DNA from: Gloeophyllum trabeum ATCC 11539
Taxonomy: Eukaryota; Basidiomycota; Agaricomycetes; Gloeophyllales; Gloeophyllaceae
Reading direction: 5' to 3'
Length of the DNA stretch: 64,000 nucleotides
NCBI RefSeq assembly: GCF_000344685.1
Contig: NW_006920412.1
Location: 909,705-973,704 of the forward strand
Below are positions 11,951 through 22,603 of the stretch, one piece after another (position 1 is the stretch's first letter; the number at the start of each line of letters is the position of its first letter). The notes below the pieces were generated by a model that ran no database searches, had not been told where the DNA came from, and was given only the letters and a program-made list of their open reading frames with translations. The translations under genes were made by a program, and so were the position numbers.

Positions 11951-13186
11951 ATGCTGTCCGACAACGACCAACAAGCCTCGCGGCGCATCCCCAGTCTCGT
12001 TCAATACTGCCAGCGAGGTAGGCCCTTGTCTTTCCCGCCACTGCCGACGCTTACTGCGCCTCACGGCAGTCGCTTCCAACCACGTGGAATGTATGTACTC
12101 ATCCTTAGAAGTGCTAAGGCGGTTTGACTGAGCAGGACGCTTTCAGCCATAAGTAGTTTGGGTGATCTGCGCTATGATATTGTGAAGCCCGTCTTGAGTG
12201 GCTGCTCGCCAGAGACGCTGGTCCGACTCGAAGAAGCCTCCCCGGTCCGTTCATTCTATTCCGTATCTTTTTATCCGAATTAAGTAGTGTCTCGCTATGC
12301 AGCAGCTGGAAGTCCAAACACTTGGTAAGCACTATGAGTTCGTAGCTCATGCGCTCAAGGTGCTGAACTCGGCCTGTAGAAATCTGGAGACAGCTGTGTT
12401 TCCGTAAATATCCTGTACAATGCTCAGATAGATTCGCGGAAGAAGAGCCAGATTCATGGCGAGACCAGTTCTTTGTACGTAACTGTGCTCCACTGATGGT
12501 ACGGGTTTGTTGACGTGCCTTCCCTACCTAGTTTTTAGAAGACGAACAAGCTAGACGGTTAGAGGAAGTCGGCTCCCGCATACGCAGTCAACGCCAGCAA
12601 GCCGAGGAACGCAAGAAAGAAAGCCAAATCAAGATCACCGACAGACTCCCTCCAGCTAAGAAAGCTCGATGTAAGCTAAACCTCCGCGCCTCCTATTCGC
12701 ACTAATCTCACGCTGCACTCAGGGGGGATGGCCTCTCAGCCGAGGTCGCTCTTCCAGAAGACTCGGACCGAAGCCTCCAAATTACAGAAGACAATGTACG
12801 GGCCTCGCTTGCTACCTCCTATGCCCGCGGCGAAGAGCTATCGTGTACTGCCGAGCACCACTACCAGCAGTCTCCTGCCCGCACCACCGTCTACATTGAG
12901 CAACCCTCGCGTCACTGTCAAGGCTGTGCGTCGACCCTCTAGCTCTTCGGTACCTCCGTCCTCGTCTGCGACGCCGAAACAACCTGTCCCACCGCCGTCT
13001 ACCGCACCCCCGAGGCTCCTACCTCCGTCCCAATCGCCGCCGCCGCCCCGTGCAGAAACTGTCCGGCCTCTGAAATCCCCAGCCCACAGCAAGAAGGACC
13101 CGATGTCTAACCTGTTCATGCCTAAACACCGCGCACATTCTCAATTGCCACGTCAGTCGATGGCGACCCCAGTTAACGGTAGATGA
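11951..13186 (+). CDS. Elongin A-like RNA polymerase II elongation factor subunit
   Basis: This encodes a fungal elongin A (Pfam Elongin_A family), which pairs with elongin C to support Pol II elongation and a cullin-type ubiquitin ligase. ATG 11951 starts MLSDNDQQASRRIPSLVQYCQR. Further exons give ISSLGDLRYDIVKPVLSGCSPETLVRLEEAS, the BC-box/F-box-like core, then a Trp-containing exon ending CFRK and a basic segment (KIT-DRLPPAKKAR). The last exon (12726-13186) is Pro/Ser-rich and ends DPMSNLFMPKHRAHSQLP, which matches the conserved fungal C-terminus. About five introns of 50-70 nt interrupt it. The gene is convergent with GID7. Confidence 0.82.
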
Positions 13187-13672
13187 AGGACCGGTACACC
13201 CTCTCAGATTTCATTCTCTCCGCAGCATTCTAGCATATTCTTATTCAGGACGACGTAGACATCTTAGCATCTATTGTCTTGCTGTTACCCCCAGCGTATG
13301 TTGTACATTATTAGAACCCGAGGCAGTCGGAATCTAGTGTAGGTATCGAGTTGTTGTACGTGAATGCAATGTTGCTTGTCGAATCCCAATCATGTTACTG
13401 TGTCACATACAATCATCATGTTATTGGATAGTGGTGCCGAATCGTCACCGCTTCCATATATTCAATGTTACTTTAACACCTGTTCTTCTATGCTTCATGA
13501 TTCGAAATGCGTGAAGATGAACAACGAGTAGGGACGAGGGATGTAAATGTAACCGACTTCAGCACAAACATGCTACAACCATGCAAGCATCATTATATGT
13601 GATAGAACAAGATAGAATGAATGAGTGATGACTCCATGCAATTCTTACACTTCATGACTGAAAAACAACATA
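13187..13672. other. Convergent 3' intergenic region
   Basis: About 490 bp separate the elongin A and GID7 stops, which face each other. The stretch is AT-richer than its flanks and presumably contains both 3' untranslated regions and polyadenylation signals. No gene or repeat is recognised. Confidence 0.6.
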
Positions 13673-16600
13673 TTAAAATGCTCCGCTCCCGCTGCCTCCA
13701 TCGTCCGAATGGCTATTGAGGCGTTCTCTGCTCTTACCCTTCCCTTTCCCGATTACTGTGTCGGACAACTCCTCGGTGCTCGGAAGACCACGTTCTGTCG
13801 TATCGAGCGCTTCCCATATCCGGATTGTGTGGTCGTCCGAGCATGAGGCAAACATGCGTTCGTTCTTGGGATTCCATGAAACGGAGTTCACGCTCCCCGC
13901 ACCGTGACCAGAGAGTACCTCTAGAAGGACACCACTGTCTCGATGCCAGATGTAGACGTTGCCATCTTGCAGCAAATGGTTATCATTGCGATCTGCGAAT
14001 ACTTGATTGGTCTGACGAACCTTCACTTCCGCTAACAATGAAGTTGCTATCGACCCCCCCAAAACAGCTGCGAATGACGTGACGTCCTTGACGTTGACCA
14101 GTAAACTTGCGAGCAATGCGACATGTTGACAAGTCCCAAAGGTGGATCTCCTGTGATCACAATGTCAAGAGGGAGGATAATCAGGAGGAATGCGTCCCTT
14201 GCGGTAATCAACACGCACATCAGGTGCTTGATTGATCAGTGCATATTGCGAGTCCGGTGAGATCTTCACACTGGTCGTTTCACCATCAAGACGTATTGAC
14301 CTAGCATGCCAGGAAAATCAGTGTCGCTTACTCTGCCCGGAATGCAGGAGGCCTTACGCTTCCGTTTGTTTCGAAGCTAAGTCATAGATGATCATCCGGT
14401 TCTCGGAGTCTCGAGTCGGTGGATTGGGCCTCGCACCACCGCCCCCGGTCGGAGGGGTACTACTCTCACTTCGACTTGCACCAGTCGATGAGGCCAGGCC
14501 CGTGGGCGCTAGGTAGTGCATGCCCACGGCGACCACCCGCGTGAAGTCCGGAGTCACAGCGAGGTCTGTAACCCGAATCGAGGTTGTTCCCCAACTATCT
14601 CGTCGGTTGCCGTCCACGTCCTGAAGATTATAGTTCAGTCAACTTGTAGACCCAGTACCAGAGAACATAGTGGACTCCTACCCAAAGGATAATCTTCCGA
14701 TCCAGGCCACCCGAAATGAAGCCAGTCCCATCTGGTAGCCATGCAAGGGAAGTCACGGTATCTGAGTGTTCCTTAAGGACTCGTATGCATATACCAGACT
14801 ACACAACAAAGTAACGTTTCTTAATAGCGGTCCACGGCAGAGTATGGCAAGTGTAACTCACGGTGGTATTCCACATTCGCACGCAGTCATCTGACGCCGT
14901 GAGGAGTATCGAATCGTCCAACGACCATGCCAAGTATCCTACGGCATATTGGTGTTCACGCAGGACAAAATCCACCGTATATGTTCTGGCCGAGACGTCC
15001 TTCTCGGGCTGTACAGTTGAAGATAGGCAAGGATCAGTAATGAAGGAAGGCCATTGAACATGGAGGTCAGGTACACTCCACGAATAGCCCAAAGAAGCTT
15101 AATCATGGAACAATTAATGAAGCAATGAACTGAGAACAGTGGCTCTGATCCTTGGCATAGCAGGGAGCAGCCTAGAAGCTCCCTAGCACGTCTGTATACG
15201 GCTCCCTCTAGGAGCCACACGGAAGAGACGCGCAGCAAGAAGTCTCAACGACTTCATAAACCATAGACCACTGCTCCAGAGCCCAGCTTCAGGAAATTGG
15301 AATATAGAAGACGTACCCCGATTCTCCATATCAAAGCACACCTATCACTCCCCGCAGTCGCAAGTCTCGTTCCGCAGTGACTCCACTCGACCGCCCATAC
15401 CTCATCCACGTGCCCGTCCAAGATCGCAGTCGTCGCCCTGGGCAAGTGTTTCTCTCTATCGCAGTGATGATCCATATACAACGAGAAATGTGATCGAGGG
15501 TTGGGTGACGTGAGGGAGAGCGGGACGTTGTGATATAGACAGTGTGATTGCTGATATAAAAGGGATTGGGAAAGCAGTGTCGAGAGGCGCCGTGGAGGAA
15601 TCATGAGTGATGAGGGGATGTAGCCTGCGATGGATGTGCATAGCTTTAGGTATGAAGTTGTGAATACAGCAGCCGTATATCAACGCACGTTGTAGATTGG
15701 ACAATAGTCGGCGTCTCGAAGTACCTAATGCGCCGTCCCACCCAGCTCGCTGCCGTAGATCCGCAGCGTCTGAGCACATCATAAGACTGGTAGTTGCCCC
15801 AACTGTTAGTATACCGAGATTCGTATGCTCTGGTTAACTGTGGGTCATACCTCGACAGCGAGTGTAATTGATCGGATTCCACTTGTAAGGGCGCAATTTC
15901 ATTTCGCAGTACTTGTAATGCAGCAGTAGTATTCTCGGCTTCCAGGAGCTCGAGGTACTTCTGCTGGCTGATCAAGAACTTCGCTTCCTGGTAGCAGTAG
16001 TCGGTCATTATCACACGGAAATGAGTTTAGAGTCTACATACCCATAGACCGTCCTCTTCCGTCACACCTAATCGTACCAACGCCCGCTCTGCCTCCTCCC
16101 AAGCTGCCTCAAGTATGCACTGTCGAAAGTCAGATACCTCCGGCGTTTCCATGGCATATCCAGATTCCGCCTCCAGCGTTGCAGCGGACTCACTAAGACA
16201 CATCGTTAAGTATGCGGCGATATGTGTGCGAGCGAATGGGCGTACATGTAGCCTACATCGCGTAAGCTCTGAATCACGAGCCTCACGAATTCTTCCCGGT
16301 CCACAAATGAGTCGTCGTACAATGTAGTTCCAGGGAGGTTAACTCGCGAGATAGACGATGCAGCGCTCTTGCCATTTGTTGACATTGATTTGAACGGCGC
16401 CGCACCAACGCCGTTAGTCGGGCTTAGCGATCCATTGGCATATCCCTTCGTCGATGAGCTATGGCCGTTGGCTACAACAAGCTTGGGGGAACCTCTGTCT
16501 AAGCCGACGGAGGAGGGACCCGCCTCCGCGGCCGAGTCGATCATGGAACGGTGCGCGTACCCGTCAGAGCTAATCGACCTGGTGGCGGGCAAGCTGTCGG

Positions 16601-17387
16601 CGCCGTACTTCGGTATTCGATCTTCAGATGATGGCATTCGGAGGCTACTATCAATGGCAGTAAGGGAGGTCGAAGTGGACGCGGTTGAGCTGTGGCTATC
16701 AATCCTTTGTCGCTTCCGGACAGGCTCGTCGTGCTCTGCAACAGCACGCACGTCAGAGGGTCATCCGCAATGCCACAGGGCTCACGCACCAGGGGAATCC
16801 GAGGGTAGCGCAACTAGTGCCTCAACGCTCTCGTCTTCTTCCTCAAGTTCAGCCCTTGTGCGCGTGGCCGGGACGAGACTAGACTCAGCACGTATCCTTC
16901 CCGTGGAATCAAGGTCCGACGAGACGGAGGGAGCAGGTGCGGTGCGCTCAGTCGTCCTCTCCTCGTTCACCTGTTCGCGTTCCAGAATTCCACCCGGGCT
17001 CTCCGCCTGTAGGAGGGTAGCTAGCCTGTATGCGTGCGGGACGGAATCCCTGGTCGTGCCGCGGCGGTTGTTGGATGGATCAATGTTGGCAGCGTTTGTC
17101 GCGGGGGGTCAACAGCATAGAGCAGTCGCTGCAGGTCGTCAGGAGGCAGGACGCAGCGACGGTTAACGGGCAGGGTAGAGGGGGCTTTCGTAACTAATGA
17201 CTGCCCTGCTCATGGCTTACCGGACGAATGCGGTCGCTATTCCACGTGCGCCTCGCGTGTCCGATGCCCTTACAAGGCTGTCATCTGCCTCGAGGCTCTC
17301 CTCGCCTCTTCCAGCCTATCTTTTGATTTTAAGCTATGCTAAAACTTACGAATGTACCGGCCGTGGGCTATCGACAGTTGTGGCCAT
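13673..17387 (-). CDS. GID7: GID complex WD40 subunit Gid7 (WDR26 homologue)
   Basis: This is the scaffold subunit of the GID/CTLH E3 ubiquitin ligase that degrades gluconeogenic enzymes. The LisH segment (EEFVRLVIQSLRDVGYSESA, about 16200-16290) leads into CTLH (EAKFLISQQKYLELLEAENT, about 15900-15990), then VMIPPRRLSTLL and WD40 repeats. The repeats begin LDGHVDEVWAVEWSHCGTRLATAGSD and end ASCSDDHTIRIWE. The N-terminus is disordered and carries a basic RKRQRID. The 5' end is a proposal: ATG 17387 (MATTVDSPRP), an exon ending GIATAFVR near 17221, and an in-phase acceptor (CATACAG, about 17025) opening RLATLLQAESPGGILE. From 16970 down the reading is firm. One intron (about 15008-15316) is unusually long at roughly 300 bp. 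A run of seven G near 14052-14058 keeps the frame intact. Confidence 0.85.
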
Positions 17388-18164
17388 TATAATCAGGCGT
17401 GAAAGTCGTCAAGTCGGTCCGGACTGCACTTAGGTACGGCACTCAAGCAGCACGTCCCACTCTGAATCCATAGGGAAATGGACGTTCTCGACACACTCTC
17501 TTAACTGAAGCCACAAGGCAGTCTTCACAGAAGAACGCGGCGATTATAGGTCGTGATACATGTGTGTTCGGAGTCAATTCATAGGCATACAATACTGCAA
17601 TGCATGGCGTGTCAATGTGGGGATATATGCGACGATGTACGCTATCGCTAGTGTAAGATGACGAATAATGAGAAATATGCATAGTCCAGAACGTTGGCAG
17701 AATATATTGAGCAATGGTTGATCAAGGGCAACAGGTGTTGTATGACTGAGAATGGATGCACACCAGGAACGAAGGAAATAAAATATACGACGACGTGCGC
17801 GACGAACACAAAATCATGCTACAGATGACGAATGGAGTGAGAATACGACCTGAATGAATTCCGACGTGTTCTGTGGGGCGTCCCGGATCTTGACGGGACA
17901 ATTTTGAGAGTGGTGGTGAGAACTGAGCAGGCTTGTGTGAGGTAATGGGGCCAACGTCGACGCAAAAACACAATGCTGGGAAGGCCATGGAAGGGGTTAT
18001 GCTGAGTTGATGATATGCTGAAGGAACAGGGATGCGATGATTAAATATGAGTGCGATGGTAATGCTGGATGAGACTGAGTGAATCCGATGCAGGCCGGTC
18101 TAGGAATAGATGTCGTATATGTTCGTGATTTTGGTCGTCGTGACAGCTTTTGCGGCAGCGGCGC
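17388..18164. other. Intergenic region between two minus-strand genes
   Basis: This holds the GID7 upstream region and the 3' region of the Ecl1-like gene. Open frames here are short, and none resembles a known protein. No repeat or RNA gene was recognised. Confidence 0.55.
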
Positions 18165-19564
18165 TCAAGGAACTGCTGCCAGTCCCCGCATCGCCCATCT
18201 CTCTCGATCCCTCAGGCCGCTCCTCCCGCTTCCCAGTCCAGGAGCCCTCTTCATCCGCATTCCTCCATCGTCCAACTCCTCAGGGCGCAGCCGTCCTCGA
18301 CGACCTTCGGACTCCGACCTCTCGGTGCCCCTGCCAAACCCCACGGCCAACTTGGCCATCTCGTCGGTAATGAGACCGAACTCACGCTTGGTGGAGACTC
18401 TCCCCCGACCCTCCTTTTCCGCCTCGTGCTGGTCTAGCGCAAGAATAGTGTGTTGTCTGGAAGAGCGAGATCGGGAGGCACGAGACGGCGAGCGAGACAG
18501 CGTGGCACGTCGGCTAACGCTGCTGTCGTCGTCGTCGCTGAACCGTTCCTTTGGCCGCCCACGACGAGGGGTAGCCTCAACCGCTGACCTGCCCCGAAAA
18601 TTTGCCGCATCGTCGAATTCGGCGGAGTTAGGCAGGCGACGAGACGTAGGGGTGGGAGGTGTCGTTCGCATGCCGGTGAGGGTGTGAATAGAAGAGCAGG
18701 AATACTTTGAGGACTCGTCCGAGATTCTGGCCGCGGGCGATGACCCAGTCTGCAGTAAGGCAAAGTAGGATGGGAGACTCGCACGATTACGCTTCGACTT
18801 GGGCTTCGCAGTCCCTTCATCTGGGTCCTCCCTCTGCTTTGGCTTTTGCGAGCGCCGAATCGTGGGCTGACGTTCGGCAGGTGAGTCGGAGAAGGAGAGG
18901 TCATCGTCCGAAGGGTAAGGTGCAGAAGAGGGAGCGCTTTTGGCGATCAGGGAGGACTGTGAAAAGGATGACGAACTGGACGAGGAGATTCGCCGGTGAA
19001 GGTGGGGAATGGTCGACCTATTGTTCGTGGTGGACGGCCGACGAGCATAGGCAAGGGCTGAAGACGGCATGGACTTCGTGAGCCCCGCTAAAGGCAGCGG
19101 TGACGCAGTCGATGACTTGGTAGTGGTGCCGTCCATCGGGTCCAAAGGGACGTCGGCGAGATACCCGTACTCCTCGTCCACGCCGTACACTGCGCTGGAT
19201 CCGAAATCATCGTCGTCGTCCTCGGTGAAGGCCGAAGATGACCAGTTCGACGAGACAGAAGTGAAAGACGTCCGGTTCCCTGCTCCCCGGGACGCGAGCG
19301 CTCTTCCAAGAGCGGAAGGGATTAGAGCCGGAACATCGGAAGCTGGGCCAGTCATAGAGTATGGGAGGTGAGGGGAAGGGAAAGCGCTGCTGGCCGACGA
19401 GATGGACGGCGACGTCGCGTCCAGGCACTCGCATTCATCGGAGCAATACGCCCTCGTTTAAGGATACAATGGGTAAATACTTTGAGAGCCTTAGCGGATG
19501 GACCGAAAACTTACCCATCGCCTTCGATAGGCTTGCCGCATTGCAGGCAAATTTCTTCAAACAT
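18165..19564 (-). CDS. Ecl1-like zinc-ribbon protein with long disordered tail
   Basis: Exon 1 (ATG 19564) encodes MFEEICLQCGKPIEGDG. A short intron then leads in phase to AYCSDECECLD. The C-x2-C ... C-x3-C arrangement matches the zinc-binding motif of the Ecl1/2/3 life-span regulatory family (Pfam Ecl1), small proteins that in fission yeast extend chronological lifespan. Here about 430 further residues follow in one exon, rich in Ser, Arg and Pro. They contain an acidic run (EDDDDDFG), a poly-Ser run, a basic AT-hook-like RRGRPKER, and a C-terminal helix (KREFGLITDEMAKLAVGFGRG). The long tail is typical of basidiomycete members rather than yeast ones. A nuclear regulatory role is inferred. 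Many antisense open frames across it reflect codon bias only. Confidence 0.72.
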
Positions 19565-22500
19565 GCGGCGAAGAGTGTAATGGGCTATAGCCGAGAAGGC
19601 TGGGGAGTGCAAGCGACGACTGAGAGCGTAATCTAGCAGGCAGCTCGGGGGTCGGAAGTATTGTGGACAGGGAAGCGGGAGGAAGGCAGGCTTTATACAG
19701 CCGCAGGAGGTGACTAGAGAGCATGACTCGCCGTGACGGTTACGGGCAGTCACAGCTTCCCGAAGTGGGTGGACCCCGGTCGGACGAGGGCCCCTTGGCA
19801 CCACATGTCACCGTTTCGGCCTTGTCTGCTCCTCCGTCCCAATCTAGATCTTCCGCTGCAAGAAAACCGTTGAGGTACGCACGTTTCCGCCATTGTCCTG
19901 CGTGCCACCCTGACAATCCCCACCCCAGGCCCAGTCCTGCGTCGTGGCTGGGCTCTCCGTTCCAATCTTTTGCCTCCTCTTTCTCCGGAGGCGCAAACGT
20001 GCAAAACGGTAGGAAATGGAATATTCTGCTTCCTGATCCCTGTCTGTCCAGCTGGTATACCGTCGGCAGTTGGCATCCAGTCCTGTCACGTTCGTGCATC
20101 ACGTTCATTGAGCTGGGGCCAAGCCCCTAAATTCCCCATTATGGCGATGCCGAACGATCATTCGACATGTTCTCTTCTCCTTGTAAGATGTCTCAACCTT
20201 CTGGTGCCCAGAAACGCGCCATAACCATTGTCCATCTTTCGCGATTCCGTCCCCAGTGAACGTGTCCGGATGTTCTTCATTTCCCGCAGATCTGTGATTA
20301 TGCTTTTTGACTCCATGCACGCGTCTTCGACGCGCTCATGGTGTGTATGTATCACAGAATGTCGCGTCGTTCCTGCGCGACATCACATCACCGGCAATTA
20401 CCTTGCATGGACCTCGGCGGTCGCGTCTCCACTCACTGCTCTCAGAAGATGCGGGATGCCAGTCACAGCGTGTGCTCGTGTGTGTCCATAATTTCCATTG
20501 TATTCGGACAGCTTCGAGAATTGAAGTCTAATGCGGTCGTCTTGTATCGTGAGTATGATCATAAAGAATAGGCCTATTCTTGGGCGATGCCCGGCGTATT
20601 TCGGTACTGTACCACCGCTCGGCCGCTGACCCGAGCACCCTCAAAACTAACTGCGAAGGTCTTCCAACTGCCGGAAAGAGAGCCCTGCGCTTGGACTCGG
20701 AGTTAGCTTCGTGAAGAATCCATCGAGGTCCATCGAATGTTGCCCATGTCGGTGAACCGGACATCGTCACGGTCACGAATTCCATCCCACCTGCTTACCG
20801 ACCTCGCTGGAACGGAAGAGGATGCCTGTACCGTGCAAGCAAGGTATTTGGGTACGGTCGTTGTAGCCCAGGTCCACTTCGACGAACCAAACGATGACGT
20901 CTGCTCTTCAACGCTATCCCGACGCATTCCTCGCAGGATCCGTAGCTGAACGCGCTGCGTCATTTCTCAGGTGACCTTTGATTGCACGGAACCTGGAAAC
21001 TATATTCGTGCTTCAGGCGCACCCGGTTTCCATGGTCATCAGTGGTCATCATGGTCACGCCGTTTATCCTGGTGATCTCGAGTGGGATCCCGCAGTGCGG
21101 TGCACCCACAAACAACTCTAATTCCTGTCTGACCAGCTGCGAGCATGGTCACCAGATGCGCGCACCCCAGCGGCAGCATCCCCAACTGCTGAGAACTTGA
21201 GCCGCAGGGTTGATCCACGGGGTGGCCCTCGTTGTTCGAGCCTGTGCGTTCGGTGCGCGCCGTGGTATCATAAGCATCATAGTTCTGACCTCTTTCGCCA
21301 TTCTTAGTCACGCAGTGCTGTGGGCGCGCAGTATATCTGCGGCGGGGGCAGCACCCCAGTCTCATTTTGCAAAAGGTGGCGGAATCATCCCCCTCACCGC
21401 TGCCTCTGCGCGCACTCAGCGCTCGGCACCGATTGTCCAGGCTATCAGGCGCATCTAGACCGCCCACTCAGCGTCGCTTGGCTCGTTATAACTGAGAGAC
21501 CGGCCCTCGTAACCTGTTCAGCCACCCGAGCGCCCTCAGATGACTTTCGAAAATATCGTCAGGGTGGACGCGGGGACAGGACAGGAGGCGGAGAATGACG
21601 CCATCCTTGCGGATATAATTCCGGTCGTCGATGCTGTCGGGATCCGATGGTAGGGACTTTCAAGTTCGGTAACCGACATACTCAGCATCGACCGGAGAAA
21701 CTGTCACAGACTGTCACACATATACGCGCAATTGACGTTGTTTCGGTCGTCATACGCGTCAATACAACGAGAATAACTTGATTATTGCTCATCGAGCGTC
21801 GCACGATCTCACACGTTACCGGGAGGAATTGGCGTAGTGTGTGGCCTGTCAGGTCTATCCTTGGACACGATAGTCACTGACAGCGGCCCCACAACGCCGG
21901 ATTGCACCACCCATCCCGCATTCTCAGGTCAGAGTCCGTTGACGTTGGTGCATGATGTATGTCTACGGGTTTCCTACGGTGGATAGCAGAGCTGATACAA
22001 TTTTATTCTTGTTATATTTGCGGTTGGTCTAGAACGGGGACCGTATCTATGTACCCCACGTTACGCGTGAAAAGGGGTCTTCTTGCACTGCACGACCTGT
22101 CAAGAAGCGCGAGGAATATGCTGATCATCGTTGCTGTGCAACTTACCTACTTTGGGTCTACAATGCGTGATTATAATGCAAGCAGACAATGCCCCTTGTC
22201 AAGGGTCGAGATGCAACTCAATCTACCATATAGTGGCGGCAATCGGTCTTCTGTGAAGTATGTCGCGAGAGGAGACTCAGTTACCCGGTGGACGTCGATG
22301 CGTCTCTGCCGGCAGTCCTTCACAGCAGCATATGCGCATTTTCGCATTGTCACCATATCCCATGTCAGGAGGTGGAACATCACTCGCATCCACTATAAAT
22401 AAGATATCCGTCCATTACGCACAAGAAGTCCAATATATCATAGCTTTCGCCGAGCCTGAAGCGTGAAGCCTCCTCAAATAGCTAGGCACTTCATCGAAAC

Positions 22501-22603
22501 CGATAGGCTTCGCTCCTAAAAATCGACGGCGCAGAGTTATATCGAGCGGCCACAGAACATTTACAGCCCATATCGCGGCAGCATGTGACGACAACAGTCC
22601 GCA
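19565..22603. other. Gene-poor 3 kb stretch
   Basis: This lies between the Ecl1-like start and the VPS54 stop. Only short open frames occur on both strands, none longer than about 147 codons and none resembling a family I know. No splice-linked chain of exons, tRNA fold, terminal repeats or transposase motifs were recognised. Minor local structure includes short GGTCATCA-type repeats near 21033-21058 and a doubled CTGTCACA near 21702-21718. It may hold a long 5' leader of the Ecl1-like gene, a non-coding RNA or an old degenerate insertion; the sequence alone does not decide. Confidence 0.5.

Noticed and set aside
14041..14060. Frameshift in GID7 at the seven-G run
   Set aside because: With seven G the frame reads through CFGGVDSNFIVSGSE and joins the next exon correctly.
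16369..17166. 265-codon plus-strand open frame
   Set aside because: It is antisense to the GID7 LisH and N-terminal region, whose minus-strand reading is supported by domains and splice sites.
18079..18687. 202-codon plus-strand open frame
   Set aside because: It is the antisense shadow of the Ecl1-like protein's biased Ser/Arg codons, with no family resemblance.
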